In this document: one piece after another, positions 43,994 to 51,468 of the stretch
Layout: each line of letters opens with the position of its first letter
Position numbering within the stretch: position 1 is the first letter of the stretch
From: Bacteroidaceae bacterium
GTDB taxonomy: Bacteria > Bacteroidota > Bacteroidia > Bacteroidales > Bacteroidaceae
Assembly (NCBI GenBank): GCA_024401095.1
Contig: JAKSLR010000004.1
Coordinates: 42,395 to 106,394, forward strand
Direction of reading: 5' to 3'
DNA: 64,000 bases
Notes under the pieces: generated by a model
Told to the model about the DNA's origin: nothing
Databases searched by the model: none
The model's input: only the letters and a program-made list of their open reading frames with translations
Translations under genes and position numbers: made by a program

Positions 43994-44704
43994 ATGAAGA
44001 CAAGAGTATTTCTAATCGTATTACAGATGATGTTTTTCTGTAATGTATGTCGTGCACAAGATTACAACAAATCTTACGATATCAAGGATTTTACGGAAAT
44101 TGTAGCAAATTCATTCGTACATGTCACCTTTACTCAGGGAGATGAATACGCAGTTTCTGCCAATGCTAACGCTGATGTGCTTGACAAGCTGAAAGTGTCT
44201 AAAAAAGGAAAGTCTCTTAAGATAGACTATACAGGAAAGACCTCAAAGACAGAAACAGTAGTGAACGTTGTAATTACTGCACCTACCCTGCTGAAATTAG
44301 AACTGAACGGTGCACCAGTATTCTATTGCCACGAGTTGAAAAGCAGCGAACCGCTGATTCTTACCCTTCACGGTGCATCAAATCTGAAGAGTGACATGAT
44401 TACCTGTGAATCCCTGGAAATGAATGCAGACGGTGCTGTAAGCCTAGACACAGACTTCAATGTTCAGGGGCTGGCAAACTTTGTCTTGGCCGGAGCCGTT
44501 CAGGGCTTTACAGAAGTTGCAGCAGAAAAAGTCGTCATGAAGAACAGTGGAGCAGTTAACCTGACCATGAAGCTGAATACAAAGGAAATCAATGTAGGAA
44601 ATGCCGGAGCAGTAGAGTTGACACTCACGGGAAAGGCCAACCGGACCCGATTTACCAATTCCGGGGCATCAACCATTAATTCAAGAGAATTGAACAGATT
44701 CTAA
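43994..44704 (+). CDS. GIN-domain (DUF2807) exported protein
   Basis: 236-residue secreted protein with a signal peptide ending near CRAQ. The mature part is an all-beta protein with short repeats (NGAPVFYCHEL, HGASNLKSDMI, DGAVSLDTDF, AGAVQGFTEV, SGAVNLTMKL, AGAVELTL, SGASTINSREL), each turn marked by a G-A pair. This is the head GIN domain (DUF2807), a beta-helix or prism common in Bacteroidetes envelopes. Function is unknown; an adhesin-like role has been suggested for the family. Co-transcribed with the 5'-nucleotidase. Confidence 0.88.
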   Translation: MKTRVFLIVLQMMFFCNVCRAQDYNKSYDIKDFTEIVANSFVHVTFTQGDEYAVSANANADVLDKLKVSKKGKSLKIDYTGKTSKTETVVNVVITAPTLLKLELNGAPVFYCHELKSSEPLILTLHGASNLKSDMITCESLEMNADGAVSLDTDFNVQGLANFVLAGAVQGFTEVAAEKVVMKNSGAVNLTMKLNTKEINVGNAGAVELTLTGKANRTRFTNSGASTINSRELNRF

Positions 44705-44722
44705 GTCCTATGGACATAAAGT

Positions 44723-44751
44723 AAAAAGGAGCAGGAACCCTGCTCCTTTTT
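44723..44751. terminator. Bidirectional terminator
   Basis: 13-bp perfect stem AAAAAGGAGCAGG / CCTGCTCCTTTTT with a 3-base loop, between the GIN gene (+) and the methyltransferase (-). Confidence 0.85.
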
Positions 44752-44752
44752 C

Positions 44753-45466
44753 TTATTCTTTCCAGATTCTGGCCAGATAATCGTAATGATCGCCTTCATG
44801 CACTATTTCGGCATGAAAACCATTGTCTTCTGCATACATCTGAAGCGTATTGAAATCGATGTATAACCAAGGGAACAAATCTCCCTCGATGTTCTTATAC
44901 TGCATCTGGAATTCCAGTTCTCCGTAATAATCATCATTCAGATCTATCATGAAACTGCCATCCTCCTCTTCATAAAGGTAGCGTAGGTCAGAACTGTCCA
45001 TGTACAAGCTACCACCGTCAGTCAGTAATTGGCGAATGTGCAGAAAGAACTCACCAAGACGTTCTATACGACCCACAATGCCTGAACCATTCATCAGCAT
45101 TAAAATAGTATCGAACTGCTCGCCTTTCATCTGAAAGAAATCCTCTTCACGCACAACCTTTACCCCACGCTCACGCATGGTTTCACAAGAAAGAGGAGAT
45201 ATATCGCAAGCTTCAACTGTTTTTCCCATTTCCTGGAGTGCCAGTGAATGACAGCCACTACCAGCTCCTACATCTAGGATACGTCCTTCAGCCTTCTCTA
45301 AGGCAATTCTTTCCAGAGGAGGCATTTCTGCAAACTTACGGAAAAGTGTAGGCACAGGTATTTCGTCTTCATCAAAATCGGGAGAGAATACTTTTAGACG
45401 GGATGCCTTACCAGTCTTGTGATAGTCACGTATAGCCGCTCCCATCGGATCTTTTTCTACTTTCAT
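44753..45466 (-). CDS. Class I SAM-dependent methyltransferase
   Basis: Cytosolic protein of 237 residues. The SAM-binding motif I is RILDVGAGSGCHSLALQ (about residues 62-78), the acidic ribose-binding residue follows in VEACDISPLS, and motif IV is QFDTILMLMNGSG. The C-terminal half ends in YDYLARIWKE. The closest category is small-molecule methyltransferases; the substrate is unknown. Its start overlaps the flavoprotein stop by four bases (ATGA). Confidence 0.85.
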   Translation of the reverse strand: MKVEKDPMGAAIRDYHKTGKASRLKVFSPDFDEDEIPVPTLFRKFAEMPPLERIALEKAEGRILDVGAGSGCHSLALQEMGKTVEACDISPLSCETMRERGVKVVREEDFFQMKGEQFDTILMLMNGSGIVGRIERLGEFFLHIRQLLTDGGSLYMDSSDLRYLYEEEDGSFMIDLNDDYYGELEFQMQYKNIEGDLFPWLYIDFNTLQMYAEDNGFHAEIVHEGDHYDYLARIWKE

Positions 45467-45978
45467 TCCATGCGTTGATATTTCATTTCTACTCCGTTTT
45501 TGTCATACTGCTTACGCTTTCCCGTAGGTGCTTCGGTAAGCGTAATGCGTACTACAGCCGTACGGTCGAGACTGCGTTCCACTGCTTCATGAAAAGCAGG
45601 CATATGTGTTGGCAGGAAGTGTTCACAAATAGCCCGTAAAGCCATTATTTTCTCCTCACGGTCTGTCACCATCTCTGCTTTTCCAAGAGCCATGGCACTC
45701 TGGAATTCAAGCGTAAAGCTATTGTCCAGTGGACCAACTAATGGCTTACAGCGGGTTACAGCAGACAGGCAAACTTCAGGATGATCTTTTAAAGCATCCA
45801 TCTTATCTCCCTCTAAGGCTCCATGAAAATAAAATGTCTTCTCGTCTGTACGCACCAAAGACAATGGCAATCCATATGGAATACCATTGGACTTCACCAT
45901 GGAGACTGTAATATAAGGAGCCTTATCAAATACCTGGAGAGCCCACTCTGCAGACATCTCACGGCTTTTCTTTCTCAT
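45463..45978 (-). CDS. Nim-like pyridoxamine 5'-phosphate oxidase family flavoprotein
   Basis: Split-barrel flavin-binding protein of 171 residues. The N-terminal pattern (MRKKSREM, then YITVSMVKSNGIPYGLPLSLV, FYFHGALEGDKMDALK) and the later FQSAMALGKAEMV resemble the Nim/PPOx family, whose members in anaerobes reduce 5-nitroimidazoles or act on flavin/haem-linked substrates. Resemblance covers the fold and the FHGA-x-G-DK-DA signature. I cannot say that it gives drug resistance. It shares an operon with the methyltransferase. Confidence 0.78.
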   Translation of the reverse strand: MRKKSREMSAEWALQVFDKAPYITVSMVKSNGIPYGLPLSLVRTDEKTFYFHGALEGDKMDALKDHPEVCLSAVTRCKPLVGPLDNSFTLEFQSAMALGKAEMVTDREEKIMALRAICEHFLPTHMPAFHEAVERSLDRTAVVRITLTEAPTGKRKQYDKNGVEMKYQRME

Positions 45979-45995
45979 TATAAACGTGATTCTAT

Positions 45996-46030
45996 AGAAA
46001 TACCGCCCTAGAACCTAAGGCGGTATCTCT
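45996..46030 (-). terminator. Hairpin after the aquaporin gene
   Basis: 12-bp stem with one mismatch (AGAAATACCGCC / GGCGGTATCTCT) between the aquaporin stop and the flavoprotein start. No strong T-tract. Confidence 0.6.
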
Positions 46031-46048
46031 GTATATTAAAGGTTTGAA

Positions 46049-46726
46049 TTACTTCTCCTCAACAAGCTTCCACATGCCTGCAGCAATGGCAGCACCTACA
46101 AATGGACCAACAATGAAAATCCACAGCTGCTCCAATGCAACACCACCCTGGAACAGAGCAGGACCGATAGAACGAGCAGGATTAACTGAAGTTCCTGTAT
46201 AGCGGATACATACCAAGTGTACAAGAACCAAAGAAAGACCAATAGCCAGACCTGCATAGTTACCTGCACCCTTCTTTGCATCAGTAGTACCCAGTACTAC
46301 AAATACGAAGATAGCTGTAAAGACAATCTCTGCAACAAGACCACCCATGACAGACACACCTTCCTGACAAGCATTTGCACCTGTTCCTACTACAGCATCA
46401 CCGCTGGTAGTGGTTACAATATAAAGAACTGCTGCACCAATGATGGCACCAATAGTCTGAAATACCATGTACATGCCTGCATCCTTACCACTGATACGAC
46501 CACTCAAAAGGCAACCCAATGTGATGGCAGGATTAATGTGGCAACCACTAGTTCCACCGATGGTGTATGCCATGGCAACTACTGCCAAACCAAATGCCAA
46601 AGACGTTCCAACAACAGTTGATGCCAACGCAGGATCGTTAGAAGTACAACCCAAACTAACTGCTGCACCGCAGCCCATGAGAACCAGCACCATGGTTCCC
46701 AGCATTTCTGCTAAATACTTTTTCAT
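46049..46726 (-). CDS. Aquaporin (MIP family, AqpZ-like)
   Basis: Inner-membrane channel of 225 residues with six helices and two half-helices. The NPA motifs are GCHINPAITLGCLLSG (about residue 62) and GTSVNPARSIGPALFQGG (about residue 177). The second has Ser after NPAR, where glycerol facilitators have Asp, so a water channel is more likely than GlpF. It is monocistronic, has its own promoter, and no glycerol kinase is adjacent. Confidence 0.93.
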   Translation of the reverse strand: MKKYLAEMLGTMVLVLMGCGAAVSLGCTSNDPALASTVVGTSLAFGLAVVAMAYTIGGTSGCHINPAITLGCLLSGRISGKDAGMYMVFQTIGAIIGAAVLYIVTTTSGDAVVGTGANACQEGVSVMGGLVAEIVFTAIFVFVVLGTTDAKKGAGNYAGLAIGLSLVLVHLVCIRYTGTSVNPARSIGPALFQGGVALEQLWIFIVGPFVGAAIAAGMWKLVEEK

Positions 46727-46776
46727 CGCTTAATAGTTTAAAGTTAATAAATCCGTTATTTGTTTATACAACTATG

Positions 46777-46808
46777 CAAATATATCCCTTTTTTCACAGA
46801 ATGACAAA
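46777..46808 (-). promoter_or_regulatory. Promoter of the aquaporin gene
   Basis: Minus-strand TTTG (46808-46805), 20 bases, TATATTTG (46784-46777), a full consensus match; leader of about 45 bases. Confidence 0.7.
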
Positions 46809-46817
46809 TAATTATTC

Positions 46818-46825
46818 TATATTTG
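46818..46825 (+). promoter_or_regulatory. -7 element of the esterase gene
   Basis: TATATTTG followed by CA, 38 bases before the ATG at 46863. It is nearly back to back with the aquaporin promoter. Confidence 0.6.
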
Positions 46826-46862
46826 CAAAAAGTAACGTTCAAACACAACTAAATTTACAACC

Positions 46863-48035
46863 ATGAGAATTAAACTTTTATTTGCAGCCCTGCTCCTGGG
46901 CACTTCTTCTGTCCTGGCACAGGAGATGAACTCGCTCATGTTCCGTGCAGGAGTGAAATCACCAGAACTCAAAAATGACAGCATTACTTTTCGCCTAGTA
47001 GCCCCAAAGGCCAGAAAAGTGAGCGTATCGGCTTCTTGGTTAGGATATAACCCTAACAATCTGCAACTTACACAACAGCGTGACGGCATCTGGTCTGTTA
47101 CCATTCCACAACCAGATCCAGAGCTTTATACCTATACTTTCGTAGTAGATGGCGTAAGCCTTCTGGATCCATCTAACGTACAGGTTCAGCGAGACGGTTC
47201 ACGATACATGAATGCCTTGCTGGTTCCTGGTGACTATGCAGACAACTATGCAGAATGCAGCAAGCCTGGCAATGTGGAGCATGTATGGTACTACTCTGCA
47301 GAGAACCAGATGACCCGCCGCATGTATGTCTACACTCCTTACGGATACGACAAGAACAAGAAGACAAAGTACCCAGTTCTTTACCTGCTCCATGGTGGAG
47401 GTGGCGATGAAGACGCATGGTCTACTTTAGGAAGAACCTGCCAGATTATGGACAACTTAATTGCACAAGGCAAGGCAGAACCAATGCTAGTAGTCATGCC
47501 AAACGGTAACCCAAACCAGTATGCAGCACAGACTTTGGGAATTCCTGTTAAACAGGATGTTAAACAATATGCTTCGGGCTTTGACAACTACTCTTCGCTG
47601 GTAGCTGACATCGTACCTTATATTGAAAAGAACTACAATGTCATCAAGAACCGTAGCGGCCGATCCGTAGCTGGTCTATCCATGGGTGGAGGTCAGTCAT
47701 TCTTTATAGCATTCCGTAACATAGATACATTCTCAAGCGTAGGAATCTTCTCATCTGGTCTGATTGGTGCCAGTGCCATTGGTGGAGCCCCATTCGATGC
47801 TGAAGCTCATTTCCCTGGCATGTACTCTAACCCTGCTAAATACAATAAATTCAACGTAATTTACCTCTCTTGCGGTGAGCAAGACAACCGTATAGACGGT
47901 ATGTTGGATTTCAAGAAGAAGCTTGATGAAAAAGCCTACAAGGGTGTAGTTTGGGAACAATATCCTGGCGGACACGAATGGAAGGTATGGCGAAGAAACC
48001 TTGCTTCTTTCGTACAGCTTATTTTTAAGAAATAA
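46863..48035 (+). CDS. Secreted esterase with N-terminal CBM48-like domain
   Basis: Exported carbohydrate-esterase-type protein of 390 residues with a signal peptide ending SVLAQ. Residues about 25-115 form an early-set beta-sandwich like CBM48 (SITFRLVAPKARKVSVSA, YTYTFVVDGVSLLDPSN). Residues about 125-390 are an alpha/beta-hydrolase of the feruloyl-esterase/esterase D group: YLLHGGGGDEDAW, nucleophile Ser in VAGLSMGGGQSF, and His in YPGGHEWKVWR. It probably removes acyl groups from plant polysaccharide. It is a single gene ending in a terminator. Confidence 0.87.
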   Translation: MRIKLLFAALLLGTSSVLAQEMNSLMFRAGVKSPELKNDSITFRLVAPKARKVSVSASWLGYNPNNLQLTQQRDGIWSVTIPQPDPELYTYTFVVDGVSLLDPSNVQVQRDGSRYMNALLVPGDYADNYAECSKPGNVEHVWYYSAENQMTRRMYVYTPYGYDKNKKTKYPVLYLLHGGGGDEDAWSTLGRTCQIMDNLIAQGKAEPMLVVMPNGNPNQYAAQTLGIPVKQDVKQYASGFDNYSSLVADIVPYIEKNYNVIKNRSGRSVAGLSMGGGQSFFIAFRNIDTFSSVGIFSSGLIGASAIGGAPFDAEAHFPGMYSNPAKYNKFNVIYLSCGEQDNRIDGMLDFKKKLDEKAYKGVVWEQYPGGHEWKVWRRNLASFVQLIFKK

Positions 48036-48075
48036 TGATAAAGGGGAGCCCAATGAGGCTCCCCCTTTTTTATCA
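48036..48075. terminator. Bidirectional terminator
   Basis: TGATAAAGGGGAGCC / GGCTCCCCCTTTTTTATCA stem with a bulged C and a 6-base loop, between the esterase (+) and nitroreductase (-) genes. Confidence 0.8.
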
Positions 48076-48093
48076 TTCTGGTTTTCAGAATTC

Positions 48094-48723
48094 TTAGAAG
48101 AATTTCACCATTTCACTCAATTCTTTTCTTCCAGGACGGGTTGGATCGGCAGCACGATAACCCAAAGAAATCACTGCCATAACGGTTTCTGATTGAGGGA
48201 TTCCAAATATCTCTCTCAACTTATCAGACTCTCTCATACCCATAATGAGTGTGTCAAAACCCATGGCGCGAGCCTGAAGAACCAGATAACCATTGCTCAG
48301 ACCATTATCATAGCAACCCCATCCATCACCGATTTCGTTCACCTGCTTTTCACCAAAGAAACCACTCTTTCCTTTCTCAAAGGTAGAGACAATCAAGACA
48401 GGAGCACCTTCCACATTTTTCTTATTGTTAGGGCCAATAACCTCCTTGACAGCATCAATCTTTTCTGCGCTCATAGCCACATAGTAGCGGCTTGGCTGTG
48501 CATTGGCCCAAGATGGAGCCTCTTGAACAGCGGTCATCAAAGTTCTTACTTCATCTTCTGAAATAGTTTTAGTTGCATCGTAGGCACGGATACTTCTACG
48601 GCTGGTCAAGACCTCCTGAAAAGAAGGACCTTCTGCAGCTTCTGTAACTACAGTAGTCTCTGGTGCATTACCACAAGCCACAAAGGCCAGAGCAGCCATC
48701 ATCATAAGAAAATTCTTTTTCAT
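48094..48723 (-). CDS. Nitroreductase-family lipoprotein
   Basis: 209-residue protein from MKKNFLMMMAALAFVACGN, a lipoprotein signal with lipobox FVAC; an ATG at 48732 adds three residues. The mature part is an FMN-dependent nitroreductase fold: SRRSIRAYDATK for FMN phosphate, APSWANAQPSRYYV, and LQARAMGFDTLIMG. Export of a flavoprotein of this family is odd, since most are cytosolic NAD(P)H enzymes, so the electron donor in the envelope would have to differ. It is monocistronic. Confidence 0.85.
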   Translation of the reverse strand: MKKNFLMMMAALAFVACGNAPETTVVTEAAEGPSFQEVLTSRRSIRAYDATKTISEDEVRTLMTAVQEAPSWANAQPSRYYVAMSAEKIDAVKEVIGPNNKKNVEGAPVLIVSTFEKGKSGFFGEKQVNEIGDGWGCYDNGLSNGYLVLQARAMGFDTLIMGMRESDKLREIFGIPQSETVMAVISLGYRAADPTRPGRKELSEMVKFF

Positions 48724-48784
48724 TTTTGTCATGTTTTTATTTAAGTAACGGAATAGATTATCAAATTATTACACTTAGACAATA

Positions 48785-48792
48785 CAAAGATA
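48785..48792 (-). promoter_or_regulatory. -7 element of the nitroreductase gene
   Basis: Minus-strand TATCTTTG, 61 bases before the ATG at 48723, with CTTG 20 bases upstream (48816-48813). That -33 base group is part of the AATACTCAAG inverted repeat. Confidence 0.5.
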
Positions 48793-48806
48793 AGGATATT
48801 TCCCAT

Positions 48807-48887
48807 AATACTCAAGTATCAACTATGATAAATAGTATAAATACGATAAGAAATCCATAGCCCAATCTCTACTTATGCTTGAGTATT
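48807..48887. repeat. Inverted repeat pair AATACTCAAG / CTTGAGTATT
   Basis: Perfect 10-bp inverted repeats at 48807-48816 and 48878-48887, 61 bases apart. The left copy overlaps the -33 zone of the nitroreductase promoter and the right copy abuts the GTCCG array. Confidence 0.7.
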
Positions 48888-48947
48888 GTCCGGCTTGACG
48901 GACAAGTTTGTCCGTAAGGACGGACAGGCTTGTCCGCCCTTACGGAC
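48888..48947. repeat. 11-bp phased alternating GTCCG / CGGAC array
   Basis: GTCCG starts at 48888, 48910 and 48932; CGGAC starts at 48899, 48921 and 48943. Every unit is exactly 11 bases from the next with a 6-base spacer, giving three tandem 22-bp units of GTCCG-N6-CGGAC-N6. Spacers differ, so it is the pentamers and not the whole unit that are kept. 48910-48919 and 48938-48947 also form a perfect 10-bp inverted repeat. Confidence 0.85.
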
Positions 48948-49003
48948 TTTTACGAACATAAGTTAAGACACTAACGAACTCCAAGAGAAAACATTTCTTG
49001 TTA

Positions 49004-49189
49004 TTTTTACTTAAAAACACCCAACACCTCACATAAATTGCACAAGACACTAGTTTTCTGTTACTTAAGTATGATAGGTGTTTCCGCAACACCTATCACA
49101 ACACCTATCATACACCTATCATGTCAGTATAAAGAAGAACAGAGTTGTGTGAGGTGCTATGTGAGGTGTGAGGTGTTTTTAAGTAAAAA
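49004..49189. repeat. 186-bp element with 32-bp imperfect terminal inverted repeats
   Basis: Arms at 49004-49035 and 49158-49189 pair at 30 of 32 positions (TTTTTACTTAAAAACACC... and its complement). The interior has no gene. No target-site duplication is evident at the borders. Confidence 0.8.
49072..49121. repeat. ACACCTATCA repeats inside the 186-bp element
   Basis: Three direct copies at 49089, 49101 and 49112 (steps of 12 and 11 bases) and one inverted copy TGATAGGTGT at 49072-49081, which forms a perfect 10-bp hairpin with the first direct copy. Confidence 0.8.
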
Positions 49190-49214
49190 CTGGTAATCTT
49201 GAGCAACTTTTTGT

Positions 49215-49222
49215 TACCTTTG
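49215..49222 (+). promoter_or_regulatory. -7 element of the DUF2130 gene
   Basis: TACCTTTG, 33 bases before the ATG at 49256. No clear -33 TTTG; the repeat element ends 25 bases upstream, where an activator could bind. Confidence 0.55.
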
Positions 49223-49255
49223 TGAACAAATATAAAATTTACACACAACGGAAAG

Positions 49256-50689
49256 ATGGAAAAAGAACTGAAATGTCCACATTGCGGTCGCGCCTTCAGC
49301 GTAGACGAATCAGAATATGCCGAGCTGCTAAACCAGGTTAAGAATGAGTCATTCAACGAGGAGTTGAACCGACGAATGGCTGAATTGAAGAAGACAGAGG
49401 AAGCAGAACGGAAGGCCGCACTGGCAGACTTAGCACGTATCAGTGATAAGGTAAAGGCTGAGAAAGATCAGGAGATTTCCCTTCTTAAACAGCAGCTAAA
49501 TGCTGTAAAACAGGAACAAGAGACCAAGATCTCGCTGGCTCTGGCAGAACAGGAACAAAAGATTAACAAGCTTTTCGCTGATAAGGAGGCTAAACTGAGC
49601 AACATGCTCTCAGAAAAGACTGACGAGATAGCAAAGCTGAATACCCGAATCTCACAGAACGAAGCAGACAAGAAGATTGCACTCCTGGAGGCACAGACCA
49701 AAGCTCGCGAAGAACTGCAGCAACAGAAGGACATTCAGCAGGAACAAATACGAGCTAAAGAAAACGAAATAGCCCAGCTGAAGCAAGATGCCAAGTTCAA
49801 CGAGCAGAATGCTCAATTCAAAGAAAAAGCCATTCACGACCAATACAAAGAGCAGCTTAATCAAAAGGACGAACATCACCGCAGAGAACTGCAAATGAAG
49901 GATGAGGTCATAGCACAATACCGAGACTTTAAAGCCAAACAATCCACCAAGATGATTGGCGAGTCACTGGAGGTGTTTTGCAACAACCAATTCGAGACTA
50001 TGGTTCACCCCTACCTCCCATCGGCACAATTCGGTAAGGACAACGAGGTGATAGACCACACCAAGGGCGACTTTATCTTTCGTGACTTCGCAGATGGTAT
50101 AGAATCTGTCTCCATCATGTTCGAAATGAAGAACGAAGCCGACGAAACACAGGTGAAGCACAAGAACTCCGACTTCTTCGGCAAACTGGATACTGACCGC
50201 AAGAAGAAAAAATGCGAGTATGCTGTGTTAGTAACCTTGCTAGAACTGGACAATGATCTTTACAACAGCGGCATCTATGCCGTTCCGGGTTATGAGAAGA
50301 TGTTCGTGGTACGTCCGCAGCAGTTCCTTTCCATCATAGCTCTACTGGTACAGACCGGCCGTAACACCGTACAAGTGAAGAAGGAGCTGGCCGAGGCTAA
50401 AAACAGAGAGGTAGATGTCACCCATTTTGAGGAAAAACTAGATAACTTCAAGCGAGTGTTTGGCGGGCATGTGGAAGATGCAGCCAAACGTTACCAAGAC
50501 GCCTTGAGCGACATAGACAATGCCATTACCCAACTCACCAACATGAAGGAGCACCTGAGACTCTGGGTGGAACACTTGTACAAGGCAGACAAGAACATGG
50601 AAGACCTGACCATCAGGAAGCTTACCTATCAAAACCCTACCATGAAGGTAAAATTTGACGAGGCAAAGAAAAAAGTCGACGAAGATTAG
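49256..50689 (+). CDS. DUF2130 protein: zinc-ribbon-like start, coiled coil, putative PD-(D/E)XK domain
   Basis: Cytosolic protein of 477 residues. The N-terminus has a CPHCGRAF knuckle (only one CxxC pair). Residues about 25-235 are a highly charged coiled coil. The C-terminal DUF2130 domain (about 236-477) has GESLEVFCNNQFE, then KGDFIFRDF, then SIMFEMKNEADE. Read as E, D and ExK, these fit the core of the PD-(D/E)XK nuclease superfamily, with a conserved Lys-Lys-rich stretch after. DUF2130 proteins have no settled function; nuclease activity is my inference from motif spacing. Monocistronic, or followed by the DUF4923 gene after 63 bases. Confidence 0.82.
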   Translation: MEKELKCPHCGRAFSVDESEYAELLNQVKNESFNEELNRRMAELKKTEEAERKAALADLARISDKVKAEKDQEISLLKQQLNAVKQEQETKISLALAEQEQKINKLFADKEAKLSNMLSEKTDEIAKLNTRISQNEADKKIALLEAQTKAREELQQQKDIQQEQIRAKENEIAQLKQDAKFNEQNAQFKEKAIHDQYKEQLNQKDEHHRRELQMKDEVIAQYRDFKAKQSTKMIGESLEVFCNNQFETMVHPYLPSAQFGKDNEVIDHTKGDFIFRDFADGIESVSIMFEMKNEADETQVKHKNSDFFGKLDTDRKKKKCEYAVLVTLLELDNDLYNSGIYAVPGYEKMFVVRPQQFLSIIALLVQTGRNTVQVKKELAEAKNREVDVTHFEEKLDNFKRVFGGHVEDAAKRYQDALSDIDNAITQLTNMKEHLRLWVEHLYKADKNMEDLTIRKLTYQNPTMKVKFDEAKKKVDED

Positions 50690-50752
50690 ACTATTTCTGC
50701 AAAAAACACGAAATTTGCAAACAAAATATGATTTAACAATTTTGGAAAGACA

Positions 50753-51394
50753 ATGAAAAAGATTTCTCTCTCTGTTTTTGCACTGGCTATGAGTGCAATG
50801 CTGACTGGATGCGGAATGGCATTTCCCACCCAGCCTGCTGAAGGTACAGCTACTACCGGAACAGCACAAGGTGGATTAGGCAATCTGGGTGGTATACTTG
50901 GTGATGTGATTTCTGCTGTCACAGGTGGTGCACTGACCAATCAGAACAGTCTGCAAGGTAAATGGATTTACAGCAAGCCATGCGTTCAGTTTGAAAGTGG
51001 TGACCTGCTGTCCCAAGCGGGCGGTTCTCTCATGGCAGACAAGATTGAAAACACGCTGGATGGCTATTACCAGAAAGCAGGTATCAAAAAAGGCAGCACA
51101 ACCTTTGTGTTCAACAAAGACAATACGCTCCAGTACACGCTAGGATCTAAGACCTACAACGGGAAATACACCTTCGATGCAACCAAGAAGACTGTAACAG
51201 TAACTACTGCTACCGGCCAGAACCTGACCGCCTACGTAAGCATCGTAGACAAGCAGATGGGTCTTACCTTTGACGTGACAAACCTGCTGACTCTAATCCA
51301 AAACAGTGGAGCAGCTTCAGCACAGTTAGGCACTATCTCCACCATTGCCAAGAACTACAAAGGCATGAAGGTGGGATTTGAGTTCAACAAGTAA
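50753..51394 (+). CDS. DUF4923 family lipoprotein
   Basis: 213-residue exported protein with signal MKKISLSVFALAMSAMLTGC (lipobox LTGC, Cys20). A Gly-rich linker (QGGLGNLGGILGDVISAVTGG) resembles those of Bacteroidetes DUF4923 proteins. The beta-rich domain begins LQGKWIYSKPCVQFES and ends with YKGMKVGFEF. This is a lipocalin-like pattern of starting with an LxGxW-Y strand. Function unknown. It ends in a perfect terminator. Confidence 0.82.
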   Translation: MKKISLSVFALAMSAMLTGCGMAFPTQPAEGTATTGTAQGGLGNLGGILGDVISAVTGGALTNQNSLQGKWIYSKPCVQFESGDLLSQAGGSLMADKIENTLDGYYQKAGIKKGSTTFVFNKDNTLQYTLGSKTYNGKYTFDATKKTVTVTTATGQNLTAYVSIVDKQMGLTFDVTNLLTLIQNSGAASAQLGTISTIAKNYKGMKVGFEFNK

Positions 51395-51415
51395 TTTCAT
51401 TCTATACACTATAAG

Positions 51416-51448
51416 AAAAGCGGCATCATCTGTGATGATGCCGCTTTT
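51416..51448. terminator. Bidirectional terminator
   Basis: 15-bp stem AAAAGCGGCATCATC-type with the 3-base loop TGT and complementary GATGATGCCGCTTTT, followed by T and C. It separates the DUF4923 and HMA genes. Confidence 0.85.
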
Positions 51449-51468
51449 TCTATTATAGTATTTACTGA

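Larger units (their letters stand above)
48733..49255. other. Repeat-rich gene-free region
   Basis: 523 bases without a convincing gene. It holds the nitroreductase promoter (48785-48792), a pair of 10-bp inverted repeats, an 11-bp phased GTCCG/CGGAC array, a 186-bp element with 32-bp inverted ends, ACACCTATCA direct repeats, and the promoter of the DUF2130 gene (49215-49222). Each is listed separately. Confidence 0.8.

Noticed and set aside
49072..49121. ACACCTATCA repeats as a small CRISPR array.
   Set aside because: Units are only 10 bases with one- or two-base spacing, with no spacers and no cas genes.
48733..49255. Repeat-rich region as a replication origin with iterons.
   Set aside because: No DnaA-box-like TTATNCACA sites, no dnaA or rep gene nearby, and the repeats are too few.
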